Shown: positions 8,151 through 16,016 of the stretch, in pieces
Position numbering within the stretch: the first letter of the stretch is position 1
Layout of the letters: the number at the start of each line of letters is the position of its first letter
Source of the DNA: Amarobacter sp964507025
GTDB taxonomy: Bacteria; Chloroflexota; Dehalococcoidia; Tepidiformales; Tepidiformaceae
Direction of reading: 5' to 3'
NCBI GenBank assembly: GCA_964507025.1
Contig: CAZDOK010000004.1
Location: 220,309 to 284,308, forward strand
DNA length: 64,000 nt
Made by a program: the position numbers and the translations under genes
The notes under the pieces: model-generated
What the model saw: only the letters and a program-made list of their open reading frames with translations
Databases searched by the model: none
Told to the model about the DNA's origin: nothing

Positions 8151-10121
8151 ATGCCCCTTCCTGATCCTCAGCTCGACGACCGGCGGTTCCAGGACCTCGT
8201 GAACGAGGCCAAGATGCTGATTCCGCGCTACACCCCGGAGTGGACCGACCACAACGTGTCGGACCCCGGGGTCACGCTGATTGAGCTGTTCGCGTGGATG
8301 ACGGACCTGATGCTCTACCGCCTGAACCGTGTGCCGGAAAAGAGCTATCTGCGATTCATGGACTTGCTCGGAGTAACGTTGAAGGACGCCGTGCCGGCGA
8401 CCGTACCGGTTACGCTGAGGCTCTCGGCGCCGCAGCCGGGCGCGGTAGTGATCCCGCGGGGCACCGCGGTCTCGACGCTCGCCGCGTCCGATCAGCCGGC
8501 GATCACCTTCACCACCGACCACGACCTGGGGGTCGTGCCGCCGACGCTCCGCCAGTGCCTCTTTTCGTCCGATGACGTCGAGTACGCCGACTACACGGGA
8601 CGGCTGACCCTCGACGGCGAGTTCTTCGACGCGTTTCAGCGCGTCCCGCTACCCGGCGATGCCCTCTACTTCGGGTTCGCCGAGAACCTCAGCCACCATC
8701 TCCTGCAGCTGACCATCGACTGTAACGTGGAGGGCATCGGGGTTGACCCGCGCGATCCGCCGCTTGCGTGGGAGGCATGGTGCGGCGATGTGCGCGGCTG
8801 GGTGCGGTGCGCCGTGGAACGCGACGAAACTGGTGGACTGAACACCGACGGCGCGATCGTGCTCCACATGGCGGCGGGCATGGAGGCGCGGGTGCTCCAG
8901 CGGCTCCAGCTTCACTGGCTGCGGGTCCGGGTGGTCCAGCCAAGGCCCCGCCAGCCCACGTACTCTGCATCTCCCCGCATCAACACCGTCGAACCGGTCT
9001 CCATCGGCGGAACTATCCAGGCGACGCACTCGACGCTCGTGGTGAACGAACTCGTCGGGCGCACCTCCGGTGTGCCGGGGGAGAGCTTTCAGCTGCAGAA
9101 CTCGCTCATCCTGCCGCGAACGGGGGAAGAATACCTGGAGGTGTTCGAACCGGACGGCGAGTGGATGGGCTGGACGGAAGTGACGACGTTCCGGGATTCC
9201 GGACCGGATGACCTGCACTATGTGATCGACGGAGTGACCGGCACCCTGCGGTTCGGACCAACCGTTCGAGAGCAAGACGGCCGGGAAGTTGCCCACGGAC
9301 GCACACCGGCCCGCGGTTCGGCCCTCCGGTTCACCAGGTACCGCTACGGCGGAGGCATCATCGGCAACGTCGGCGCGAACACGCTGACCGTGCTGCGTTC
9401 CTCCATCCCCTACATCCGCGAGGTGACCAACCGCATGCCGGCGTCTGGCGGGCTCGACCCGGAGACCCTGGATGCGGCCCGGCTCCGCGTGCCCGAGGCC
9501 GTGAAGACGCGGGACCGGGCGATTACGGCCTCGGACTATGAATTCCTCGCGCGTGAGGCATCGCGTCGGGTCGCTCGTGCGCGCTGCATCCAGGTGCGCA
9601 TGGATGGCTCGGGCAGTTCGGTTCCACCGGGGACAGTCGAGCTGCTCATCGTTCCCCTGCTCCCTCCCGATTACCCTCGCACAGTCGAATCGCTGCAACC
9701 TGCGCCCGAGCTCATCGAGGAAGTGCGCGAATACCTCGACGAGCGGCGACTGCTGGGTACGCAACTCGTCGTGGACGGCCCGGCCTACGTCGGCGTCAGC
9801 GTGGAGGCCACTATCCTCGTCCAGCGCCACCGGCGCGCTGATGACGTTCGAGCGGCCGTGGCGGACCGCATTCGCGAATACCTCGATCCGCTCTTCGGGG
9901 GGCCCGACGCCACCGGCTGGCCCTTCGGCCGCGACCTCTACCTCTCCGAAATGCAATCAGTGGTGCAGTCGGTCCCGGGAGTCGAGTACGCCCAGGATGT
10001 GACGCTCTACCAGGTCGACATTCAGACGGGACAATCGCGCGCGGCAGGCCAAAGCATCACCGTGGCTGATGACGTGCTCTTGCTTTCCTATGAACACGTT
10101 GTGACGGTGGCACAGCGATAA
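8151..10121 (+). CDS. Baseplate J-like protein (gp6/Afp11-like)
   Basis: 656-residue large baseplate wedge protein of the TIGR02243 type. Visible markers are PDPQLDDRRFQDLVNEAKML with DHNVSDPGVTLIELFAWMTD at the N-terminus, the baseplate-J core AVKTRDRAITASDYEFLARE near residue 455, and a C-terminal wedge domain ending about residue 650. ATG 8151 is chosen because AGGAG lies at 8140-8144; the TTG at 8130 has no such site. With gp25 and tail protein I it builds the wedge around the hub. Confidence 0.88.
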   Translation: MPLPDPQLDDRRFQDLVNEAKMLIPRYTPEWTDHNVSDPGVTLIELFAWMTDLMLYRLNRVPEKSYLRFMDLLGVTLKDAVPATVPVTLRLSAPQPGAVVIPRGTAVSTLAASDQPAITFTTDHDLGVVPPTLRQCLFSSDDVEYADYTGRLTLDGEFFDAFQRVPLPGDALYFGFAENLSHHLLQLTIDCNVEGIGVDPRDPPLAWEAWCGDVRGWVRCAVERDETGGLNTDGAIVLHMAAGMEARVLQRLQLHWLRVRVVQPRPRQPTYSASPRINTVEPVSIGGTIQATHSTLVVNELVGRTSGVPGESFQLQNSLILPRTGEEYLEVFEPDGEWMGWTEVTTFRDSGPDDLHYVIDGVTGTLRFGPTVREQDGREVAHGRTPARGSALRFTRYRYGGGIIGNVGANTLTVLRSSIPYIREVTNRMPASGGLDPETLDAARLRVPEAVKTRDRAITASDYEFLAREASRRVARARCIQVRMDGSGSSVPPGTVELLIVPLLPPDYPRTVESLQPAPELIEEVREYLDERRLLGTQLVVDGPAYVGVSVEATILVQRHRRADDVRAAVADRIREYLDPLFGGPDATGWPFGRDLYLSEMQSVVQSVPGVEYAQDVTLYQVDIQTGQSRAAGQSITVADDVLLLSYEHVVTVAQR

Positions 10122-10123
10122 CC

Positions 10124-10744
10124 ATGGCGATGACACCAACCAGCGAGAACGCCGGCACGAACGATGGCGGAGAGCCGCCAGCGGCAGCGCCCGCGTTTGG
10201 GCACTCCTCCTGGGACACGCCACCGGGTGTTCCACAGGCACGCAGCAGCTACCTGGATCTCCTTCCCGGTATCCACCAGGAGAACGAGCTCAGCGACTTC
10301 CTCGGGCGGTTCCTGCTCATCTTCGAGCACATCCTGTCGCCGATCGACCGCACCATCGAGAACATCCCCTATTACTTCGATCCCGATGTGGCTCCGCCGG
10401 ATGTCGTTGCGTGGCTGGGGTCATGGCTGGGGCTAGTGCTCGATGCCCGCTGGCCGGAGGATCGGCGGCGCGACCTCGTGAAGGCCGCTCCGGAGCTCTT
10501 TCGTTGGCGCGGGACGCGGCGGGGGCTGGCACACTTCCTGCGCCTCTACACCGGTGTCGAGCCCGAGATCATTGAGCCCTCGCTCCGCGAGATCGCGAAC
10601 GACCGCACGCGGGCATTTCGGTTCACGGTGCGCGTGCGCACGCCACGGGATTCGGGGCTCAGCCGACAGCTGGTGCAGAGCATCGTTGAGTCGGAAAAGC
10701 CGGCCTTCGCCGCCTGCAACCTGGAGTGGATCGAGGAGCGCTGA
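10124..10744 (+). CDS. Phage tail protein I-like baseplate protein (Afp12-like)
   Basis: 206 residues of the P2 gpI/TIGR02242 type. Markers are SSYLDLLPGIHQENELSDFL, IEN-IPYYFDPDVAPPDVVAWLGSWLG and WRGTRRGLAHFLRLYTGVEP. It starts two bases after the baseplate J stop. It completes the wedge and in related particles connects to tail fibres; no fibre gene follows here. The 3' end faces the convergent FHA gene with only two bases between the stop codons, so this is the end of the eCIS operon. Sheath-proximal, AAA ATPase, tape-measure and fibre genes are not in the window and may lie upstream of position 1. Confidence 0.83.
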   Translation: MAMTPTSENAGTNDGGEPPAAAPAFGHSSWDTPPGVPQARSSYLDLLPGIHQENELSDFLGRFLLIFEHILSPIDRTIENIPYYFDPDVAPPDVVAWLGSWLGLVLDARWPEDRRRDLVKAAPELFRWRGTRRGLAHFLRLYTGVEPEIIEPSLREIANDRTRAFRFTVRVRTPRDSGLSRQLVQSIVESEKPAFAACNLEWIEER

Positions 10745-10746
10745 GG

Positions 10747-12207
10747 TCAGGGCGCTGGCGCGATCCAGACCACGCCATCGGCACTCTTCTCCGCAGCCCA
10801 GCCAGAAAGGCCGTCACCCTCGATCTTCCACCAGGTCAGCGTCCCATCGGTCGCTGGCCCGCTCTTGATGGCGACCCTGGTGCCTGTGCACAGGCGGCCA
10901 AGCACGTTGTCGGGAGCAATCCGTGGCGTGTCGCCCGAGCGGACGGCGAGACAGTTCGTGTTGTTCGGCACGGGGTCCGAGTTCATGATCACGCCGCTGC
11001 CACCCACGTAGAGCCCGGCGGGCGTGGGCGTCGCCTGTGCTGGCGTCGGTGATGCGGGGGCGGTGGGGGTTTCGACAGGGGTGGCCGCCTTCTTCTCGCT
11101 CGAACAGCCGGGCCAGCCATCCTTGCAGTTCGTCGTGTATCCGTAGGCGCCGCCACCCAGCAGGGCAAACGCGAGCACGGCCGCCGAGGGCCAGCGAAAC
11201 CGCTGCAGTGGCGGCCGGATGGTGAGGTGCGCGTCGGCAGTCGCCGGGGAGGAGGCGCCCGCGGGGCGGCCCTCGACACGGAACGGCCGCATGGTGGCAG
11301 GGCCGAACAGCTTCCGGGACTTCGTCCGGACCGAGAGCGAAACGGTCCGCTCCTCGCCCGGCTGGAGCTCCAGCTGCTCGCTTTCGAGCTGGTAGTCGAG
11401 CTCGGTGCCCTGGTCGGAGGCCGCGAGGGCGACCGTGATCGGCGTGTTCCCGGTGTTGCTCGCCGTGAGCTTGAAGTCACGCCTGGCCCGTGGCGGCTGG
11501 ACCGCCAGCTTGAAGCCTTCGAACGGCAGGATGGTCAGCCGGCCCAGGGCCCGCACCTCACGGCCACGCGCTTTCGACGTGACCGCGACCGAGAACTCGT
11601 GATCGCCGGCGGTCGCCGAGGAGTCTCGTGGGGCCTGGAGCACGATCGTGATCTCGTCGCGCGCGCCCGGTACCAGCGAGATGGTCGGGCGGCTCACACG
11701 GGCCCAACCCTCGGGAAGGTCGACGATCGCGACCGAGAGTTCATCGACGACACTGCCGCGGTTCTGGACAAGCACGGTTGCGGTGGTCGGCGATCCGGCG
11801 GCCACTGGCGCGCCTGGCGAGGTCAGTGCGACACCAATGGTCTGTTCGGATTCGGCTGCGGCACCGGCCGCGCGGGCGGCGGGCGACTGGTCGCCACGGA
11901 GTGCCTCAGCGAGGACGAACCTGGCCTCGACGTCGCCGTAGCGCATGGTCTGTCCGCTTTCCACGATCGTGGGCGTGTTCGCGGGGACGCGTTGGCCGCC
12001 GACAAAGGTGCCGGTGCCCGAACCGAGGTCGGATATGGTGACCCGGCCGGATTCGATGACGAGCTGGGCGTGGCGGCGCGAAACGGAAACATGGTCGATG
12101 ACCACCTGGTTCCCGTCGGCGCGACCGATCACGACCGATGGTTCGGTAATGGGGTACTCGCGGATCTGGCCATCGGGCGTTGCGACCCGCAGGGTGCCGT
12201 ATTCCAT
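10747..12207 (-). CDS. FHA domain - transmembrane - bacterial SH3 protein
   Basis: 486 residues. Residues ~20-95 are an FHA phosphothreonine-binding domain (SVVIGRADGNQVVIDHVSVS, RRHAQLVI, SDLGSGTGTFVGGQRV). Residues ~125-330 look like two immunoglobulin/CARDB-type beta domains. A single membrane helix lies at ~338-358 (PSAAVLAFALLGGGAYGY), followed by a Pro/Thr linker and a C-terminal SH3_3-like domain (LCTGTRVAIKSGPATDG, WWKIEGDGLSGWAAE). FHA and Ig regions would be cytoplasmic and the SH3 outside. It is convergent with the eCIS operon. FHA proteins control type VI secretion after phosphorylation; a similar link to this eCIS is only a hypothesis. ATG 12207. Confidence 0.8.
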   Translation of the reverse strand: MEYGTLRVATPDGQIREYPITEPSVVIGRADGNQVVIDHVSVSRRHAQLVIESGRVTISDLGSGTGTFVGGQRVPANTPTIVESGQTMRYGDVEARFVLAEALRGDQSPAARAAGAAAESEQTIGVALTSPGAPVAAGSPTTATVLVQNRGSVVDELSVAIVDLPEGWARVSRPTISLVPGARDEITIVLQAPRDSSATAGDHEFSVAVTSKARGREVRALGRLTILPFEGFKLAVQPPRARRDFKLTASNTGNTPITVALAASDQGTELDYQLESEQLELQPGEERTVSLSVRTKSRKLFGPATMRPFRVEGRPAGASSPATADAHLTIRPPLQRFRWPSAAVLAFALLGGGAYGYTTNCKDGWPGCSSEKKAATPVETPTAPASPTPAQATPTPAGLYVGGSGVIMNSDPVPNNTNCLAVRSGDTPRIAPDNVLGRLCTGTRVAIKSGPATDGTLTWWKIEGDGLSGWAAEKSADGVVWIAPAP

Positions 12208-12288
12208 GGTTCCTCACTCGAGGGCGAAGGTGGCAGTTTTGTGCTGGTGCGCAGCATACGCGGGGCAGTTGGCTCATACCAACAGGAA

Positions 12289-13155
12289 TTACCCCAGTGC
12301 GGGCGGGAGGAGCGCTTCGAGTCCGGCATGGGGCGCGGCCGTGCCCGCGATCGCCGGACGCGCCTGGTAGAAGCGCTCTTCACCGTAAAAGCTGGCGCGT
12401 AAATCCTCCGGGATGCGAGCGAACAGACTGTTTTCGCCAAACTGGCTGCGATGCATACCGGCAGCGGCACGTTTCGCATCCGTGAACTCGCGCACGTCGA
12501 CCACGTGGGTGAGGACCCCCTCCGGGGCCGCCATCGCCTGCTCGAAGCGTGCACGCCGTTCCGCGTCGAGGCCCTCGGGCAGCAGACCACGCCGTTCGAG
12601 CTCCAGGTACATGCCGGCGAATCGCCTCATCGTGAAGGCGCCCCAGTACAGCCGGCCCGGCTCCCAGGGAACGCCGGCATCGCGGAAGTGCGCGGGGTCA
12701 CCGCACGCGTCGAAAGCGGCGAGGGTGTGCCGGTGGACCGCGATGTGGTCCGGGTGGCCATAGCCGCCAGTCGGATCCCAGGTGAAGACGAGGTGGGGCC
12801 TCTGCTCGCGCATCAGCGTTACCAGCTGGCCAACCACGATCTCCGGTTGCTGGGCGTAGAGGCAGCGTGGGTCCTGGTTCTCGGGCGTGCCTGCCATGCC
12901 GCTGTCGCGGAACGGCAGAAAGCGGACATCGAACACGCCGATTTGTGCCATCGCGGCGCGCAGTTCGAGCTCCCGCACGTAGCCGAGTGTTTCGGGCGTG
13001 GCCAGCGACGGGTCGCTGATCTCACCCACCTCGCCGCGGGTGGCGCACACCAGGGTGACGTGCGCCCCGCGGGCGGCGAACGCGGCCAGGGTGCCGGTCG
13101 CCTGGCCCTCATCATCGGGATGGCCGAAAACAGCCATGACACGGACGTACTTCAT
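12289..13155 (-). CDS. LmbE/PIG-L family N-acetylglucosaminyl deacetylase-like protein
   Basis: 288 residues. The family zinc motifs are HPDDE in VFGHPDDEGQATGTL near residue 12 and GHPDHIAVHRH near residue 132. These enzymes remove acetyl groups from N-acetylglucosamine or related amides, as in MshB or Mca of mycothiol metabolism; the substrate cannot be read from the sequence. A CATRGEVGEISDP segment is typical of the MshB/Mca branch. It is a single gene transcribed away from the fumarase operon. Start at ATG 13155. Confidence 0.85.
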   Translation of the reverse strand: MKYVRVMAVFGHPDDEGQATGTLAAFAARGAHVTLVCATRGEVGEISDPSLATPETLGYVRELELRAAMAQIGVFDVRFLPFRDSGMAGTPENQDPRCLYAQQPEIVVGQLVTLMREQRPHLVFTWDPTGGYGHPDHIAVHRHTLAAFDACGDPAHFRDAGVPWEPGRLYWGAFTMRRFAGMYLELERRGLLPEGLDAERRARFEQAMAAPEGVLTHVVDVREFTDAKRAAAGMHRSQFGENSLFARIPEDLRASFYGEERFYQARPAIAGTAAPHAGLEALLPPALG

Positions 13156-13274
13156 GGACGCGATCCTAACGGCTCAGCGGAGCGGCCGCTGGCGTCCCGG
13201 TAGCGGCGGCCCACACCAGAACGCAACCTGGCCGTCTCTCGAATAGAAACCGTGAAGCCGGGCATGATGGCTGC

Positions 13275-13454
13275 ATGAATCTCTTGAGTGCACTTGCGCC
13301 CACCAGCGTCCCGGTCGACCCGGTCGAAGGCATCGCGGGGCGGGTCGCGTTCACGGCGGCCGCGAAGGCTGTGAAGGTTTCGCACGAGATGGCGAAAGAT
13401 ACGGTTCGGCTGCTCGACCCGAATGTGGGGCAACGCCTGAACGCCGAGGCTTGA
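13275..13454 (+). CDS. Small protein, possibly YjfB-like putative motility protein
   Basis: A 59-residue ORF just upstream of the fumarase operon. The chain has a helical middle (AFTAAAKAVKVSHEMAKDTV) and ends RLLDPNVGQRLNAEA. YjfB-family small proteins are about this length and end in a similar LL..PNLGQNxD pattern, which is the only basis for the suggestion. The ribosome site before ATG 13275 is weak, and no flagellar genes are in the window. It could also be an unrelated or non-expressed ORF. Confidence 0.4.
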   Translation: MNLLSALAPTSVPVDPVEGIAGRVAFTAAAKAVKVSHEMAKDTVRLLDPNVGQRLNAEA

Positions 13455-13515
13455 ATCGAGACCGCTGCGGCGGTGGCTGGTAACCTCTCCAGTGCAACCT
13501 GTCACTGGAAGGCAC

Positions 13516-14361
13516 ATGCGAGAGATCACCGCTGACCAGATCACCGAAACCGTCGCCCGGCTCGCGATCGAAGCGACCCACTACCTGCCTGAAGATGTTG
13601 AAGGCGCGATTCGAAAGGCACGGCAGACCGAACGCAACCCGCTCGGCGTGCAGATCATCGACGAAATCCTGGAGAACGCCGAGATCGCCCGGACGCGGAT
13701 GCTCCCGCTCTGCCAGGACACGGGCACGGCCGTCGTGATGGCGGAAATCGGCCAGGACGTCCACATCACTGGCGGTTACCTGATCGACGCCATCAACGAG
13801 GGCATCCGCAGGGGCTACGGCGAGGGCTTCCTGAGGAAGTCGATCGCGGCCCGTCCGTTCAGCACGCGAACCAACACGGGCGACAACACCCCCGGCGTGA
13901 TCCACACCGATATCGTTCCGGGCGACCGCGTCCACCTCTCGTTCATGCCAAAGGGCGGCGGCTGCGAGAACATGTCACGCTACCAGAACTTCCTGCCCGG
14001 CATGGGCAAGCAGGCCGTCATCGACTTCGTGTGCGAGACGGTCGACATGTCCGGTGGGAACCCGTGCCCACCGCTCGTCATCGGTGTGGGCATCGGAGGG
14101 ACCGCGGAGAAGGCGATGACGATGGCCAAGCACTCGCTCTTCCGCAAGATCGGCAGTCGCAGCGAGGACGAAGAAGTCGCACAGCTCGAAGTGGAGCTCC
14201 TTGAGGCAGTGAACGCTCTCGGCGTGGGGCCCCAGGCCGTGGGGGGTTCCACTACCGCGCTCGATGTGTTCGTGGAGACGTATCCCACCCACATCACCGC
14301 GCTCCCTGTCGCCGTGAACATCCAGTGCCACAGCGCCCGCACGAAGCAGGCGGTGATCTAG
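13516..14361 (+). CDS. Class I fumarate hydratase (or related hydro-lyase), alpha subunit
   Basis: 281-residue N-terminal-type subunit of an oxygen-sensitive [4Fe-4S] hydro-lyase that interconverts fumarate and malate (TCA cycle), or a close relative such as L-tartrate dehydratase. Three cysteine contexts fit the cluster ligands: PLCQDTGTA (C66), GGGCENM (C150) and NPCPPLVIG (C184). ATG 13516 has GGAAGG just upstream; GTG 13492 would add eight residues without a ribosome site. The beta subunit is not adjacent but two genes downstream, within the same overlapping operon. Confidence 0.88.
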   Translation: MREITADQITETVARLAIEATHYLPEDVEGAIRKARQTERNPLGVQIIDEILENAEIARTRMLPLCQDTGTAVVMAEIGQDVHITGGYLIDAINEGIRRGYGEGFLRKSIAARPFSTRTNTGDNTPGVIHTDIVPGDRVHLSFMPKGGGCENMSRYQNFLPGMGKQAVIDFVCETVDMSGGNPCPPLVIGVGIGGTAEKAMTMAKHSLFRKIGSRSEDEEVAQLEVELLEAVNALGVGPQAVGGSTTALDVFVETYPTHITALPVAVNIQCHSARTKQAVI

Positions 14362-14924
14362 TGGCCACGCTCCGTGTCGTGCCGCTGTCCGAGGCCGACC
14401 TCGAGGCAGTTGCCGGGGTGGTGAACCGCGCCTTCGGTGTGTATTCACACATCTTCACGGGCCTCCGAACCTCGCCGGCGGAGTACGCCGACGAGGCGGG
14501 GCCGGGCGCACGGGTCATCCTGGTCGAGGAACACGGGCGTCTGCTCGCCACTTCGATGGTCACCCTGGCTGAGCGGTTCATCGAGCCCGGCCTGTTGGGC
14601 CCGGCGGGCATGGAGCGGACTCCGGATCGCAGGCCGGCAACAGCCGATAGCCACCCCTGGTCCGGCGCGCTGTACTACGGCCTGGCGGGCGTCGAGCCCG
14701 AGACCATGAATCGCGGGTTCGGGCGGCTGATGGTGGAGCACGCCGAACGGATCGCCGCCGCTGAGGGCTATCGGCGAGTTGCTCTCGGGACCGTCCGGGA
14801 GTTTGGCCTTGTCGATTACTACGCGCGCTTCGACTACTACGTGGTCCACGAAGAGCACTTCGAGCCGGGACACTGGGACTTCGTGGTGCCGCACGACTAC
14901 TGCGAAATGGTGAAAGACCTGTGA
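14361..14924 (+). CDS. GNAT family N-acetyltransferase 1
   Basis: 187-residue GNAT-fold protein. It has an N-terminal LSEADLEAVAGVVNRAFGV helix, a central sheet (RVILVEEHGRLLATSMVTL) and an acetyl-CoA-binding region GLAGVEPETMNRGFGRLMVE, the usual V-x5-G-x-G/A site in diverged form, followed by FGLVDYYARFDYYV. Start GTG 14361 shares its first base with the fumarase alpha stop, and the end overlaps GNAT 2 by four bases. Substrate unknown. The setting between two fumarase subunits raises the possibility of enzyme acylation or metabolite acetylation, which is inference only. Confidence 0.8.
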   Translation: MATLRVVPLSEADLEAVAGVVNRAFGVYSHIFTGLRTSPAEYADEAGPGARVILVEEHGRLLATSMVTLAERFIEPGLLGPAGMERTPDRRPATADSHPWSGALYYGLAGVEPETMNRGFGRLMVEHAERIAAAEGYRRVALGTVREFGLVDYYARFDYYVVHEEHFEPGHWDFVVPHDYCEMVKDL

Positions 14925-15430
14925 GTCACAGCATTCGGACGGCAGAGGCGTGCGAAGCCGTGGCCATCGCCCGGATCGTGAACCAGGCCTACCGCGTCGA
15001 GGACTTCTTCAAGGTTGGCGACCGCACCGACGCACGGGAGATCGCCGAACTGCTGCTGAAGGATAGTTTCCTCGTGGCGGAATCGAGTGATGGCGAGTTG
15101 GTGGGGTGCGTGTACGTGGCGATCAAGGAGGGCCGGGGCTACTTCGGGATGCTCTCGGTGCAGCCGGAGCACCAGGGCCACCGCCTCGGGCGGCGCCTGG
15201 TCGATGCAGCGGAGGGGCACTGCCGGGACGCCGGGTGCGGCGAGATGGACCTGTGGGTGGTGAACTTGCGCGAGGAGCTGCCGCACTGGTACCGCAAGCT
15301 CGGCTACATCGAGACCGGGACCGCGCCGTGGCCCGAGGATGCCTTGCACGAGCTGAGCCGTCCGGCCCATTTCGTCATCATGTCTAAGAAGCTGGACCCC
15401 GTCGTCCGGCAGGAGGAATCGCATGCCTGA
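14921..15430 (+). CDS. GNAT family N-acetyltransferase 2
   Basis: 169-residue GNAT acetyltransferase. The acetyl-CoA motif is clear: MLSVQPEHQGHRLGRRLVDA (Q-x2-G-x-G/R type) near residue 85, preceded by ESSDGELVGCVYVAI and followed by the LPHWYRKLGYIETG C-terminal motif. GTG 14921 overlaps the previous stop, and its own stop overlaps the fumarase beta start, so all four genes are translationally coupled. It is more canonical than GNAT 1. Substrate unknown. Confidence 0.85.
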   Translation: MSHSIRTAEACEAVAIARIVNQAYRVEDFFKVGDRTDAREIAELLLKDSFLVAESSDGELVGCVYVAIKEGRGYFGMLSVQPEHQGHRLGRRLVDAAEGHCRDAGCGEMDLWVVNLREELPHWYRKLGYIETGTAPWPEDALHELSRPAHFVIMSKKLDPVVRQEESHA

Positions 15431-16016
15431 CAGTGTCGCTCTCACTACTCCGCTCACCGATGAAGTCATCGAGAGCCTGACCATCGGGACGCATGTGACC
15501 TTCAGTGGTGTGATTTACACCGCGCGCGATGCGGCTCACAAGCGCCTCATCGAACTCGTGAAGAAGGGCGAGCCCCTGCCGATCGACCTTCGCGGGCAGG
15601 TGATCTATTACGTGGGGCCAACCCCACCTCGGCCGGGTGCCGTCATCGGCTCGGCCGGCCCGACAACGGCGATGCGGCTGGATCCATACACCGTCCCCAT
15701 GCTGGAGCTGGGACTGAAGGGGATCATCGGCAAGGGCGGCCGGGGGCCGGCAATCCGCGAGGCGATCACGCAACATCACGCGGTCTACTGCATTGCAGTC
15801 GGCGGCACGGGGGCGTTGCTCAACCGCCATATCAAGTCAGCCCAGGTGGTCGCGTTCGACGACCTCGGCACGGAAGCGATCCGGCGGTTGGAGGTCGAAG
15901 GCTTCCCCGCAATCGTCGTCAACGACTGCCACGGCGGCGACCTGCTGGAGGCGGGGAAGAAGGCCTACCGGACGAGCAGCCGGCCAATCCCGGCGGTGCA
16001 GTCGCTCGGGGGCTAA
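15423..16016 (+). CDS. Class I fumarate hydratase (or related hydro-lyase), beta subunit
   Basis: 197-residue C-terminal-type subunit. Markers are LTIGTHVTFSGVIYTARDAA, YYVGPTPPRPGAVIGSAGPT and GLKGIIGKGG, all typical of the FumA C-terminal/TtdB fold. It pairs with the alpha subunit at 13516-14361 to give the complete hydro-lyase. AGGAGGAA directly before ATG 15423 is a strong ribosome site. The 3' end overlaps mutL (opposite strand) by four bases. Confidence 0.88.
   Translation: MPDSVALTTPLTDEVIESLTIGTHVTFSGVIYTARDAAHKRLIELVKKGEPLPIDLRGQVIYYVGPTPPRPGAVIGSAGPTTAMRLDPYTVPMLELGLKGIIGKGGRGPAIREAITQHHAVYCIAVGGTGALLNRHIKSAQVVAFDDLGTEAIRRLEVEGFPAIVVNDCHGGDLLEAGKKAYRTSSRPIPAVQSLGG

Noticed and set aside
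8084..8164. Short ORF overlapping the gp25 stop (MTTRVTGLIAVGTL...)
   Set aside because: 26 codons, no ribosome site, overlaps the strong baseplate J start; no sign of a peptide family. Not reported as a gene.
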